This document shows positions 1 through 10,689 of a stretch of 64,000 bases of DNA, piece by piece. Location: positions 22,241,501 through 22,305,500 of the forward strand of contig JAWQUS010000008.1 in the NCBI GenBank assembly GCA_036365455.1. The letters are read 5' to 3'. Made by a program: the position numbers and the translations under genes. The stretch comes from Macrosoma leucophasiata (lineage: Eukaryota; Arthropoda; Insecta; Lepidoptera; Hedylidae). The notes under the pieces were generated by a model. The model was not told the DNA's origin. It did no database searches and saw nothing but the letters and a program-made list of their open reading frames with translations. How positions within the stretch are numbered: the first letter of the stretch is position 1; each line of letters opens with the position of its first letter.

Positions 1-290
1 AATTCTACTTATTTGTGTGTATGTATGAATGTATGGAGATAAAAGTAGCCTAAGTTACTCCTTATTATATCAGCTATCTCTACCCGTGGAAGTCCCGTCA
101 AAGTCGGATACACTCCAATTTTACTTATTTGTATGTAGGTATGTAGGGATGTATGGAGATAAACGTAGCCTAAGTTACTCCTTATCACATCAGCTATTTG
201 CCAGTGAAAATCCCGTCAAAATCGGTAAAGCCGTTCCCAAGACGAGCCCCGCCTAACAGACAGACAAAAATTGTAAAAAATGTTGTTTCG
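1..290 (+). repeat. Two tandem copies of an RTE/LINE-type 3' fragment
   Basis: A unit of about 114 bp (TACTTATTTGT, then TGTATGGAGATAAA, then GTAGCCTAAGTTACTCC) occurs at about 8-110 and again at about 122-215. The second copy continues into AAAATCGGTAAAGCCGTTCC and CAGACAGACAAAAATTG, a pattern common at the 3' ends of RTE-like retroelements in insects. The small open frames here are not genes. Confidence 0.6.
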
Positions 291-325
291 GTATATGTAC
301 CGTGTATACATACATAAAAAAGGAA

Positions 326-722
326 CACATAGGAAGCGCGCATAGCCCAGCGGCTGGTGTAGATCGTAAGCGATCTGCTCGGTTAAGCACTACGGGCGCG
401 GTCGGGTAGTGTGATGGGTGACCGCTAGTGGCAAATTAAATGCGCGTTTCCGTGCTTCGGAGGGCACGTTAAGCCGTCGGTCCCGGTTGCTATCGATGGA
501 TAGCAGTCGTTAAACCTTGTCGGAGGCCTTATGGGTGGTTTGAAAACATCCGACAGTGGGTTGGCCACTAACCCACCCACCTCCACCAATCCGCATTGGA
601 GCAGCGTGGTGGAGTAAGCTCCAGGCCTCCCCCCAAAAAGGGGAGAGACTCGTGCCCAGCAGTGGGACGTATAATGGGTTGCCATTATTATTATTATTAT
701 ATATGTATATAATAATAATAAA
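326..722 (+). repeat. Lepidopteran SINE with (ATT)n tail, copy 1
   Basis: It starts GCGCGCATAGCCCAGCGGCT with a tRNA-like head, contains CCGACAGTGGGTTGG and CCAGCAGTGGGACGTATAAT, and ends in ATTATTATTATTATATAT. A second copy in the opposite orientation lies at 61209-61582 and is about 97% identical by eye. The short minus-strand frames inside are not genes. Confidence 0.8.
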
Positions 723-1150
723 CATATGCATTTAGTAAAAAGTGGTTATTTGAATATAACAAACAGACACTCCAATTTTATTTATTTGTATAGATAATAT
801 AGAAATTCGTTATCGAATTCAGACTTGAGTAAATTTCATGTATTGCAGTCGAATTTTGACCATTTAGCTATCAGATCACTCGTAAAACATAAGTAAATAT
901 GTACGTTCTTTGTTCAAAGTTACATGGCCACCCGGGGAATTAATCTTTGTACGAGTACGCTATGTAGATGGATCACCGCCTGTTTGATCCGGTCGAGGAC
1001 TCTTCGAGGCACTAGCAATTTTATAATCCGATTAGCTAATGATCAGAGGTAGATTTATTTCAACGAGACAATGAGAATATTGCAGTGGCTTTTATTCTCT
1101 ATTGTTACTTTATGGATATCAGCAGAGTTTTCAGATTAAGAATATGAAAT
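723..1150. other. Repeat-poor AT-rich stretch, nothing recognised
   Basis: I see no open frame with coding character, no RNA gene and no clear terminal repeats. Confidence 0.5.
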
Positions 1151-1152
1151 TT

Positions 1153-1424
1153 TCCACTGGTGGTAGAGCTACGGCGACGGAGCTCGCGGGCGTAGGCACC
1201 ACCGCATTACTTGCCGCTCAATGGTAGTGTTCAGCGCATTCGTGTTCCGGTCAGGTGGTAATGTACGGCCGTGTAATTTCCGGCACAGAGGCATAACACC
1301 TTAGACCTCAGGAGTGGTAACGCATCTGCATTTTGATCTGCACTTTGTGTAAGTGTCTATAGGCTGCAGTCATCACTTAACATCAATGTGAACTGCATTT
1401 TTGTTTGCCACTTCCATTACAGTC
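1153..1424 (+). repeat. Poly(A)-tailed GTGGTAGAGCT repeat family, copy interrupted by a mariner-like element
   Basis: Signature blocks in order: CTGGTGGTAGAGCT, GGAGCTCGCGGGCGTAGGC, GTGTTCCGGTCAGGTGGTAA, TTTCCGGCACAGAGGCATAA, CAGTCATCACTTAACATCAA, TTTGCCACTTCCATTA. At least eleven more copies or fragments occur in this window. The element normally ends ATTACATAAAAAAA. Here a mariner-like element sits at that point, and the poly(A) appears to resume at 2600. I call it a short non-autonomous retroposon of unknown origin. Confidence 0.75.
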
Positions 1425-1674
1425 AAGGGCAAAAATATGTTTACACCACAAAGTCTCAAAAAAAGACGTCATCATAAGTATCATAAATAAGGGAACATCA
1501 AAAGCTGCAAAAATATGTATACACTGTTTGAAAGAAAAGTATGTAAGCAACAGGGTCAATAATTTGTCACCAACAATCGACGTATAAATTTAGAAACACC
1601 ATGAAACTCATAAATATGTATACATCATTAAAGTCAACAATGTCAACAATACGCAAGACTGCATGGTTTGCTGG

Positions 1675-1790
1675 ATATTTTTCTATATTTCTAACAGAAC
1701 TCAGTGTGACTCGAAACTCTCTTTTGATGTACCACAAGGTAGTGTATTGGGACCAATACTATATCACAACAAAACTTCATTGTAAATGTT
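1675..1790 (+). pseudogene. LINE reverse-transcriptase fragment inside mariner-like element A
   Basis: One frame gives YISNRTQC followed by FDVPQGSVLGPILY, the conserved V-P-Q-G-S-x-L-G-P motif of non-LTR reverse transcriptases. The same block occurs in inverted orientation in element B at about 44160-44280, so it was present in their common ancestor. It is too short and frame-broken to function. Confidence 0.65.
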
Positions 1791-2094
1791 CTGGTAAGGT
1801 AGCCATCGCTATACTCGAATTACTGACTGTAACTCTGACTGACTTTGACTTTTACTGTTTTTACGCTGCTTATTACGAATACCAAATATCGTTTTACTTG
1901 ACACTGGCAAAATGCGTAATAGCGATGCCATTATATAGAAAAAAAATACGTAGCAGAATTTCAGAATCATTGTCTATAATGTACCGCATATACAGAGAAT
2001 ATATAACGTACAGAATGGACACTTTGACGTCCCGCCCGATTTCCCCGGCTCACCCAACCTCCCCCCTCTTTAGGCAAAGGAAGGTATTCTACTA

Positions 2095-2270
2095 AATGGT
2101 ATCTGTGATGAATTATATCCGCGTTAGCCCAGTAAACACTGACCATCACTTTTCTGGGGGTAAATTTTCGTTTAGGGCATTGTTTGGATGCTGAACCAGC
2201 GTCCAACCAACTTGCTGAGCGCTTACGATTGTCAAACAAGATACACCACTAGTCACAAGTAACAATGCGG
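2095..2270 (-). pseudogene. Mariner transposase fragment
   Basis: The minus-strand frame reads DNRKRSASWLDAGSA and PKRKFTPRKVMVSVYWANAD, the segment after the first catalytic Asp in mellifera-type mariner transposases (DNRKRSxxWLD, PKRKLTPxKVMV). The frame then runs into unrelated sequence at about 2100, so the second and third catalytic residues are gone. It is not functional. Confidence 0.75.
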
Positions 2271-2629
2271 TTCAGAATACCTTTATTTGTATACACCCAG
2301 CACTATAGGTTAAGCCGCTCCTGCTGCCACGACGGTACTAACCTATGCTCTATAATTACTCAAACACTTACACCATGCATTTTTGTTAATTTTCTTGTTG
2401 TATACATATTAATGCCACATTAACTGACAGCAATATTTTGCATCTTTAGTTGATTACTTATTATTGCTCGTGTTGTATACATATTTATGAGGTCAATCAT
2501 GTGTATTTATGAGCATATGTGCGCGTACAATTTTATGCAACTTTCTATGATTACTTATTTTCTGTAACTACAGTTGTATACATATCTTTGCCCTTGAATA
2601 AAAAAAAAATAAAGCGTATGTATTGATTT

Positions 2630-2730
2630 TGTTCATCATTCCAGCCAAAGAACGTCCACTGCTGGACAAATTCTCTTCCAGTGGAAAAATAATCTTTCGC
2701 TAGTGGGCGGTGGGGTCGTCACGGCCCGAC
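2630..2730 (+). repeat. Retroelement 3' fragment
   Basis: It contains CATCATTCCAGCC and GAACGTCCACTGCTGGACAA, a motif widespread in lepidopteran interspersed repeats, directly after the A-rich end of the preceding elements. Confidence 0.5.
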
Positions 2731-2884
2731 CATCGCCGTTGATTTTAGTACGTTATTAGGTATTATTTATCGGGATTACAAGATATTCTTATTTTTACCT
2801 GCATGTAGAGCTCCAATGCGTGCAAATCTAATTGTAAATGGTGGTGTTTAACATTATGCATCGTGTTCCGGTCAGGTCAGTCAG

Positions 2885-4060
2885 GTGTTAAAGTAAGGCA
2901 TTGTGAGTTAAAAATAGAGATTTGGCTAGCGTTGTGCAGCGAGGCGTAGGAAGGTGAGAGTAGTACTGAAAATCTACCGTCCAGCTAACGCTCGACGTGT
3001 AAAAAAATAGAGAACGACTGAAAGGTGATCATGATAAAGGTGTAAAAATCCTTTATCTCTGATTCTATTGGGATTTTTCCATTTTCTGGAAATTTCACAG
3101 TGTTTCAGTACCCAGTTTGGTCAGGTGCCCGGAGATGTCAACAGGCTCGCCACCTGTTACATGGGCCAAAACGTAACTGGCGAATCGTGGGTGTTTGCAT
3201 GTATGCTTGAATGCATGCATTTACCTCTGCCTACCCCTTCGGGGATGACAGGCGTTACGTTACGTTTATATACCGCCTAAATGTCGTCCGCGGTATGTTA
3301 CAAATAAAAAAAAATGAAACATATATCTCTTACTTAGTTAAGGCAATTAAAACAGAGATGTGGCTTAGCGATGTGCAGCGAGACGTAGGAAAGTGAGAGT
3401 GATACCGCAAATCCCCCTTACTATATATCCAACGCTCGACGTACGCACCTAGTGCGGTTCTACTTAGTGCGCATCTCTGCACAACTTCAATTAGCTTTGA
3501 ATCTGGAGCTTAAAATGTGTTGCGCTCATAGATATAATGACATGTACATACAAAGCTTAAGATAACAATGTAAAGGAAAAAATACACTGATAGAGTAGGA
3601 CTGGAAGGTGGTCTTTGGTAAAAAAAAATACTTACTGGAATTATTTTTTTAACAGTGGCCTTCTATATTTTCTCTGCGGGAGGTAACAAATATGAGATAT
3701 CTCGTATTTAGTTAAGGCGATCAAAACAGAGATGTGGTTAGCGATGTGCAGCGAGACGTAGGCGTAGTTGTGAGTGGTACCGAAAATCCTCCGTATCTAC
3801 ATGCAACGCTCGACGTATGCAGTTATACTTAATCGTATTAATCTGTGGCTCTATTTTAGTTATCTCTTAATGGTATAAATCTGTGGCTCTATTTTAGTTA
3901 TCTCCGCTATGATGTACCTTGAGCTTTAAGGCTCTTACACATAGCTGCGAATTCGCATCGCAAATATCTCCGAGCGCGCACGAATACATCGCCTGTTTTG
4001 CAGTTTTGTGTGGCCGCCCTTAAACATTTGCGCTCAGAGATATAATTATATCTGCATACC
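2885..4060 (+). repeat. Three degenerate long tandem repeats (about 370-440 bp period)
   Basis: A block with GTGCAGCGAGACGTAGG, GTGAGAGT and CAACGCTCGACGTA occurs at about 2918-3000, 3352-3445 and 3725-3820. Flanking parts also recur, for example TTAGTTAAGGCAATTAAAAC and TTAGTTAAGGCGATCAAAAC. A LINE 3' fragment interrupts the first unit at about 3120-3275. Confidence 0.6.
3120..3275 (+). repeat. LINE 3' end fragment (CTCTGCCTACCCC type)
   Basis: It ends ACCTCTGCCTACCCCTTCGG followed by GACAGGCGTTACGTTACGT. An inverted related copy is at 7603-7712. This 3' signature is abundant in lepidopteran non-LTR elements. Confidence 0.55.
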
Positions 4061-4401
4061 AGGTATATGAAAAAACTCAAAAAAAATTGTAACAATAGAT
4101 TTGGCGCGCCAAGACACTATTATCTAACAATTTGCTTGAGCAACAAAAAACTCGCCAAATAGATGTTGAGCCACGTAGAGTTCTGTTTCTCCCAGTACCT
4201 ACATTTTATGAGTTGGTCTACCATTACTTGTAAACTTTTGAAACCTACTTAGCTTTGATAGGATTCTTTGTAACTTCGTTTATACTTCCACTGTGAAATT
4301 TTATTGCATCGTAATGGCCAGCTTGACTAACAAAAAAAAACTATTCAATGTAAAATTTGAAGTTGTTAATTTTTAACATTTTGTTGGCAAGTTACATTAT
4401 G

Positions 4402-4640
4402 ACTACCTGGTTAGTCCAGCGGTGTGAATCCACCGTTTGATTCGTAGTGTCGCGTGTTCGATCCCCGCACCGGGATACATATATTTGTATGGCCAACAGA
4501 TGTTTGTTTCGTGTCTGGGTGTGTGTGTGTATGTGTTGTGTATGCGACAACGGCATCCACGACACAGGTTCATTTAATACCTAATGTCAATTAAATAACT
4601 AGTGTAAGCGTATTTTTTATTGTATTTTATATGTAGAAAG
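4402..4640 (+). repeat. tRNA-derived SINE, copy 1
   Basis: The head has pol III-like box A (GGTTAGTCCAGCGGTG) and box B (GTGTTCGATCCCCGC). The body carries GTATGGCCAACAGATG and CAACGGCATCCACGACACAG. A second copy is at 31168-31335. The anticodon arm is not tRNA-like, so this is a SINE rather than a tRNA gene. Confidence 0.7.
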
Positions 4641-4721
4641 TTGCAATTGGGCATGTATGCCAAAATTCAACTTTCAAATACTAAGAGTTTTTAACATTCA
4701 TTAAAAAAAAAAGAAAGGTAA

Positions 4722-4802
4722 AATGACTTCTGGCGATCGAACCTGCGACCTCAGGGTAACCAGTCGCGCCACCTTACTACTAAGCTATCTAAGCCCCACA
4801 TC
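4722..4802 (-). repeat. tRNA-like SINE fragment
   Basis: On the minus strand it reads CTTAGTAGTAAGGTGGCGCG and GAGGTCGCAGGTTCGATCGC, that is, box A- and box B-like blocks. A shorter related piece is at 11000-11030. Confidence 0.5.
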
Positions 4803-4953
4803 AGTGAAAGTCTTTAAATTAAACTGTCGACGGACGGCGAAATAATGAGGTTTTCTTGTAGGCGATAGAACCCTGAAAGTATTTTTTTAAATCCATTTGA
4901 ATGTAGTGTTAAATTATGTACCAACAACATGGATTGAATGCCCGTGTCTTATA

Positions 4954-5472
4954 GGTTAGGATCCCACTGCAGAATCATTTCCTTCATCCAGATATGCTGC
5001 AAACCTATTTTTACGCATATTTGTAATCTAGAGAAAATATCTCCACTAAATTGCCTATCAAATTATAAATATTTTTTTTAAGTTGTTTTTTTTTCAATAA
5101 AATATCGTCCACTTCACGGCAATATGTATAAAGACTGAAAAATCACGGCTACCGTTGCGCACTTGCCCGCCCCTAAATATTTTCATTCCGCCCCGATAAC
5201 TTTTTACGTTCATACCGTAAGTACATGTATTATTTATATATCAAATTAAAGCTATTTTTTTTCTTATTATTATCATACGGAAGCCAATTTAAATCGGCCG
5301 CAAATAATAGTTACCGGCTGTTAAACATAAAATAATTTAATTAAAAATACTTGTGACCAAATTTTGATAGGGACCTAGTGGATTTATATTCGCTAGAATT
5401 ATAAATATGCGTAAAAATTAGGTTTGCAGCATATCTGGATGAACGAAATGACTCTGCAGTGGGATCCTAATC
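4954..5472. mobile_element. Foldback MITE with about 80-bp inverted termini and TA target duplication
   Basis: Left end GGTTAGGATCCCACTGCAGA and right end CTGCAGTGGGATCCTAATC are inverted copies that extend to GCATATTTGTAATCTAG against CTAGAATTATAAATATGC, then more weakly inward. TA flanks both sides (4952 and 5473). No transposase frame is present. This looks like a Tc1/mariner-type non-autonomous element. Confidence 0.8.
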
Positions 5473-5474
5473 TA

Positions 5475-6595
5475 TCATCATATATTCAATAATTTGATAT
5501 TAGCGATTGGCCATAAGTAATTAAAATATAATTATATTTTGATTGGCTACTTGGCAATACTGCTTGAAAACTACAAAATTACTTTCTTGGTCGGCTATAC
5601 AATCATACATACAAATGTAATTCGTAAATGGTAAAGTTTATTATGCAATCACGCCTTAACGTCTGAATGGATTTGATTGATGAAATGGTTTGGCATGGAT
5701 GTAAACAGTACTTGACCTGGATGCTCGAAACCTAAGTACTTTTTACTTCAAACCGCCATTTTATACTTTGCCATTGGTGCGTTCTGTTAACAGATCATTC
5801 CTTATTTTTAATCTATCTATTTATATTTTAAAATTCTGGTTGGTACTTAAATCTGCGCCTTCGATGTGTATCGAGTAACTATGATGGTTCTTAGTTATAG
5901 CCGGTTGATGCTTTCGTAAAAATAAATATCTAAACACTGATCATGCAAACAACTAGTACTTATAAGTACCTATATATTGAAAAAAGAAACACAACACCTA
6001 ACGTGTTTGTGTTAAAATAAAAGTTCATGCCAAAATAGATATTTTGAACGACATTCCACATTAGAGTTCTTACCCATTTAAAATAGTTCATGTAAAAATT
6101 TCTAACAGGATAAAAGATTGAATTAATATCTTACACATTTGACAAAGAAGAATTAAGCTTAACGAACAAAATTCACGCAAAGTAGTTAGGGAAATTGAAG
6201 GCACTTATTTAAATATTCAACGCTAGTGTGCGAAAACTTTCAGCGTCCATTTGCAGACGTGAGTTGCTTTCAGCCCACAGAAGCATACACGAACACTAGT
6301 CACGGTAAGAGGATTATGTAGGCGATAATTTCAGGTACCTTAGTTTGGTCTGTTTAGACGATGTTGCATTGGTCCAGATGATGAACCTGTTTTGTATTCG
6401 GTAAAACTTCCTAAACTAAACTAAACTTCCTCTTAATGTTGATTTATTGCAGTTAAATTCGGTATCGCTTATAATTTTCTATCCAAATCTACTACATGTT
6501 TTAAGGGCGTGATAAATATGTTTATAACTATGGAGATATAAAAATTATGCAACAGGAATGTCATGCTAGTTCTAGTACATTTTCCAATTATCGAG
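5475..6595. other. Repeat-poor stretch, nothing recognised
   Basis: The sequence is AT-rich without coding-like frames or clear terminal repeats. Confidence 0.45.
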
Positions 6596-6597
6596 AT

Positions 6598-6903
6598 ATC
6601 TATGTATATAAAAATCAATTGTTGTTCGTTAGTCTCGCTAAAACTCCAGAACGGCTGGACCGATTTGGCTTATCATGGTTATGAATGATTTTTGGAAGTC
6701 CAGGGAAGGTCTAAAAGATAAGAAAATATGAAGAAATTGAACCCCTTGAAATAAAATGCGTTTTTTATTATTCCCCAGTAAAAAACGCAATTTTATTTTC
6801 GCATACAAATAGTTCGTATATATTATATATCAAACCTTTGACAACCTTTCACACATTATTTTATTGTGAGGCAATACGAAGTTTGCCGAGTCAGCTAGTT
6901 TTT
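6598..6903 (-). repeat. Interspersed repeat, 'AAACTTCGTATTGCC' family, copy 1
   Basis: Read on the minus strand it starts CTAGCTGACTCGGCAAACTT and ends in ATATATAGAT-type sequence after CCAAATCGGTCCAGCCGTTC. An opposite-strand relative lies at 31683-31952. Shorter relatives are at 45985-46145 and 51683-51760. Confidence 0.65.
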
Positions 6904-7090
6904 AACCGAGTTCAAAAACGAGAAGGTTCTCAATTCGGCCGGTATATTTTATATATTATGTATGTATGCGATTTTCGCCGAGATTTCTGGACCGATTTAC
7001 GTAATTCTTTTTTTGTTTGATGCGGAATAGTTTCGAATTGGTCCCATATAGGCTATTGATTCAGATAGGCCCATCAGTTTTTATTTTATG
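6904..7090 (+). repeat. Fragment of the 'AACCGA...GAGGTTCTCAATT' repeat
   Basis: AACCGAGTTCAAAAACGAGA, GGTTCTCAATTCGGCCGGTA and TTTCGCCGAGATTTCTGGAC form a recognisable lepidopteran repeat end. The same family appears inverted at 24262-24298. Confidence 0.5.
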
Positions 7091-7451
7091 AGCATTTTTT
7101 TACTTACTTTCACCTCAGACTAAAGGAATAAGAACAGACGGCGAGTTGTCATACAGTGCGTTGAATGCACTGACATCCTAGACAGTCCTAATGCGCATGA
7201 CAACAAGTGACAATGACACATTTACTCATCGACGACACAACACTGCTTATTTTACTCCTTCGCGGATAAAAATTTTTCATTGACTTCGTATATTCGTGTA
7301 ATATTTTTGTATCGACACACCTAAACAATTTAAATTAGGTATCTAATTGTCACGAAGCTAAAAGAATCAGTTTTAACAAATTTAACAGATGTGAACATTG
7401 ATTTAATTGACAATGAAGCAATAAACTAAAAAGTATTAAATAAATATAACG

Positions 7452-7890
7452 ACGTTAAGAAAAACCGACATCAAAACTGAAAAGTAAAAAATAATAAAGA
7501 TTTAATTGTAATTTTATACTACCTATTATTTATATGTGCCATTTACTAATAGGTTGGAGTCGGTGCCAAGCAAAAATCACTAAAGTAGGCATTTCATTGT
7601 ATTAAAACGTAACTTCACGCCTCTAATCCCCGAAGGGGTAGGCAGAGGTAAATGCATGAATTCAAGCATACATGCAAACACCCACGATTCGCCGGTTACG
7701 TTTTGTTCAGTGTATTAATTTGCTCGTATTCATATTTAAGTGATTAAAATATAATTATTTGTTTAAGGCTTGGCACCGACTTCAAACCTATTAGTAAATG
7801 GCACATAATATAAATAATAGGTAGTATAAAATTACAATTAAATCTTTATTATTTTTTACTTTTCAGTTTTGAAGTCGGTTTTTCTTAACG
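7452..7890. mobile_element. Long inverted-repeat (foldback) element with a retroelement fragment in its loop
   Basis: The arms are 7452-7575 and 7765-7890. Left: CGTTAAGAAAAACCGACATC through ATTTACTAATAGGTTGGAGT. Right: the reverse complement, ending TTTGAAGTCGGTTTTTCTTA. Arm identity by eye is above 90% over about 120 bp. The loop holds an inverted LINE 3' fragment (7603-7712). Confidence 0.8.
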
Positions 7891-8424
7891 TATTTATATT
7901 TATGTAATATATTTTCACTAGCGCCTACCCCGGCTTCGCATAGGTGCTCTTTAATTACTAATGTATTAGTTAATGTTCGGGATGGTAAGATTGAAATATT
8001 TTTAGTTGCGTGTAATTTTAAATTTATCCTAACTTCTAAAGTATTTATTTAAATGATATGAGGTACAGGATAGTTTTGATTGACATTAAATGACCAAGGT
8101 AACTAAATTAGACTTGTTTGGATAAGAATTGATATCGATGAAGATAAATTTGCCTTGCAAAATTGTAATGTTTTCAATAACTTAAAGATTTTCTAATAAG
8201 TACCTTTAATCAACCTTAGATAGATAGATATAAGCTATCAGGAACTTTTTCGTAGGACACGTTTATGATATACTATTCCGTAGTACAATATATTGATGCC
8301 TCTTATGTTGTTTGGCCAGCGTTCGTAATGGCTAACATTAAAATTGTTTTTTTTTTGACGCATTCAATGCTATGAATTTACTCTATTATTAGAAAGTTTT
8401 ATTTCTTTAAAGCTTTAGCAATTA

Positions 8425-8700
8425 AATTTCTAAGTTGCACCAAACTATTTGTTAAAGTTTAAGTTATTGTAATACATTAACAATAACTGACGAATATTTT
8501 GGTGCAACCGAACCTAATTTATAGTGAATAACTACATCAAAATACGTTACGTTAAAAGAAGAAAGCTAAGCCTGAGTTGCACCAAGATATTCACATCCTT
8601 CTCTAACTTTAACAGATTTCTTTAAGTTAGAGAAGGATGTGAAATGTTATAATAACTTTAACAAATATCGTAGCGCAACCCAGACTTAGATAGTCCGGTA
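8425..8700. mobile_element. Two adjacent short MITEs with 'TTGCACCA' termini
   Basis: Copy 1 (about 8428-8512) runs from AAGTTGCACCAAACTATTTG to TATTTTGGTGCAAC. Copy 2 (about 8570-8690) runs from CCTGAGTTGCACCAAGATAT to GTAGCGCAACCCAGAC and has a central perfect hairpin (arms at 8591-8613 and 8621-8643). A solo end, AGTTGCACCAAAATATTTGT, is at about 10648. Confidence 0.65.
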
Positions 8701-9170
8701 TTGGTCAAAACTTGATCAAAATGGTCGACGAACGTCACATAAATAAGGTGCGAAAGAGATAACGCTCTACAGACCCGAAATAAGCCGACGTCTCCTTCTT
8801 AAGGTCGATGTGCAATATTTCTTTTTGTATACTGTACCGCGTAGTGCATAGTAGGCGCGGTCGCGGTATCGCACACATGTACGGATGCCGTGACGCAAAC
8901 GTTTCGGAATTCAACCTTAACATTGCTACAGATGAGCATAGTAGTCGAGCGATTTAAATATAACTTCGCATGAGTACAGCATCTGCGGTGTTCTACGATA
9001 CCGCTTCGCCGACCGCCACTCTATCATGTACTACCTTTAATGTTGCCGCGCTAAAATTAGCCAAACTACTGTAATAGGTTAAATAACATTCGATAACTAT
9101 TCGACCGATGTTTACAACTTTTTACATTCAGCTCTATAATTAATTCATTAATTAATATGGCAGATGAGAC
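8700..9170. other. Unassigned sequence of moderate GC, no recognised feature
   Basis: A 62-codon minus-strand frame at 8735-8923 has no recognisable motif or splice context. It is left uncalled. Confidence 0.4.
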
Positions 9171-9175
9171 CTTAA

Positions 9176-9416
9176 CGGGACCTAGTTTTAGTCGCCTGTA
9201 TAAAAGACAAGCGGCCCGCCCCGGCTTCGCGCGGTTGCAATGTTTCCTACCCTCTCCTATTCATCTTAGCGTGATGTTATATAGCCTAAAGCCTCAATAA
9301 ATGGGCTATCTAACACTGAAATAATTTTTCAAATCGGACCCGTAGTTCCTGAGATTAGCGCGTTCAAGCAAACAAACAAACAAACAACTCTTCAGCTTTA
9401 CAATATTAGTATAGAT
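9176..9416 (+). repeat. Interspersed repeat ending AACAAACAAACAAAC...AGTATAGAT, copy 1
   Basis: It contains CCCCGGCTTCGCGCGGTTG, GATTAGCGCGTTCAAGCAA and the tail TTACAATATTAGTATAGATA. A second copy is at 52106-52288. Related heads with CCCCGGCTTCGC occur at 7925 and 24662. Confidence 0.65.
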
Positions 9417-9635
9417 ATTATTAAATATAAGCACAAATAGAAATACGACCCTTTTAAGTTAAAAATAGCTTCAATACTGTAAAAGTATATTTAATTTTAA
9501 AAGATGTATTTTTTAAATCGTCAGTTTCAAATTAGAATCTTTTTTTATGTCAGGACGAAGGTGCCGAACAGGTAGGTATGCACTTCACATGGATATTAAG
9601 TTACCTCAAATTAAAATATATTCTTTATGTAAGGA

Positions 9636-9720
9636 GGCAAACAAGCATGCACTTGAAATGGATGTTAAGTGATAACTGCACCCTATAAATATCTACACTG
9701 AAACCAGAGGTCAAAATGCC
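9636..9720 (-). repeat. Fragment of the poly(A)-tailed GTGGTAGAGCT family
   Basis: AAGGAGGCAAACAAGCATGC and GATGTTAAGTGATAACTGCA match the 3' half of the family on the minus strand. A second short piece may lie at 9545-9605. Confidence 0.5.
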
Positions 9721-9789
9721 GAAGTGTGAATTCCTTTATTTTTATCCTTTACAAAACTAAAAACATACAGGAAAACTGAGCGTTCTAAA

Positions 9790-10580
9790 TACTAATAATG
9801 TCTTCATATAATACGATTAACTACGCTACGTAGCTTTGTGCTACGAAGTTGCGTATCTTGTACTAGTGGTTAGTAGTCTACGATACGTAGGTACATTGAA
9901 GTTAATAAGAACTGTGTCCCTAAAGGCTATCTATCTTATACTGGATTTCAATATTTTAAATCTTCAACAAGACTTCCAAATACAAATACAATCTTCTTGC
10001 AGAACGATTGACTACGCCAGGTAGCTTTGTGCTACGAAGTTGAGACAGTATTCAGTTTCGTTACTAGTGGCTAGTAGTCTCCGATACGTACGATACGCGT
10101 AGGTAAGTAAGTACATGGAAGTTAACAAGAACTGTGTCGCTTAGGGCTAAGTGGGTCTTAGTTCTTCTTTTGTTCTAAAAAAAAACATTAAATATGGCCT
10201 TATCAAATACTAGTGGTAGGAGAGCTCCAATAATATAATTACTGGTGGTAGAGCTTGAGTGACGGAGCTCGCGGGCGTAGGCACCATCGCATTACCTAAT
10301 TTACTTGCCGCTAAATGGTAGTGTTCATCACTATCGTGTTCCGGTCAGGTGGTAATGTACGGCCCTGTAATTTCCGGCACAGAGGCATAACACCTTAGGC
10401 CTCAGGAGTGGTAAGTGGGTGTCTAAAGGCTGCAGTCATCACTTAACATCAATATGAACTTCAAGCTTGTTTGCCACTTCAATAACATTAAAAAAAATCT
10501 TCATTCAGAACGATTGGCAACAATGTAGCTTTGTGCTACGAAGTTGCGACCGTATTCTATTTCGTTTGTAGTGACTAGTT
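9790..10580 (+). repeat. Three dispersed direct repeats with GTAGCTTTGTGCTACGAAGT
   Basis: Units at about 9796-9925, 10000-10146 and 10497-10580 share GATTGACTACGCCA-type starts, GTAGCTTTGTGCTACGAAGT (itself a partial palindrome), CTAGTGGTTAGTAGTCTACG, and (first two) AAGAACTGTGTC. A GTGGTAGAGCT repeat separates units 2 and 3. Confidence 0.65.
10240..10490 (+). repeat. Poly(A)-tailed GTGGTAGAGCT family, copy
   Basis: A nearly full copy from ACTGGTGGTAGAGCTTGAGT to GTTTGCCACTTCAATAACAT, without a clear poly(A). Confidence 0.75.
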
Positions 10581-10689
10581 ACCTCCGATCCATATAAACC
10601 TGCGCAGTCTAAATAAGGATGTTTTCAGAGTTTTTACTATACTAAGGTTCAGTTGCACCAAAATATTTGTCACAGTAATTAGTCCTTTA

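Larger units (their letters stand above)
1425..2599 (-). mobile_element. Mariner-like element A (degenerate, carries an RT fragment)
   Basis: The ends are CAGTCAAGGGCAAAAATATG (1426) and an inverted TTGCCCTTGA (about 2590-2599, last bases missing). Both sides carry several TGTATACATATTT-type motifs. The transposase remnant is on the minus strand. It is a relic of the same family as 36593-44518. It also contains a fragment of reverse transcriptase around 1680-1780 (see the separate entry). It lies in the tail of a poly(A) repeat. Confidence 0.75.

Noticed and set aside
425..731. Overlapping 86- and 73-codon minus-strand frames
   Set aside because: They lie inside the SINE, and an equivalent frame is in its other copy at 61223-61435.
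1601..2095. 164-codon + strand frame
   Set aside because: It runs antisense to the mariner relic and through an RT scrap in a different phase; no protein-like motif in this frame.
4402..4480. tRNA gene
   Set aside because: Box A and B are recognisable, but no cloverleaf with a proper anticodon arm and acceptor pairing forms, and a second copy with the same non-tRNA body exists at 31165. It is a SINE.
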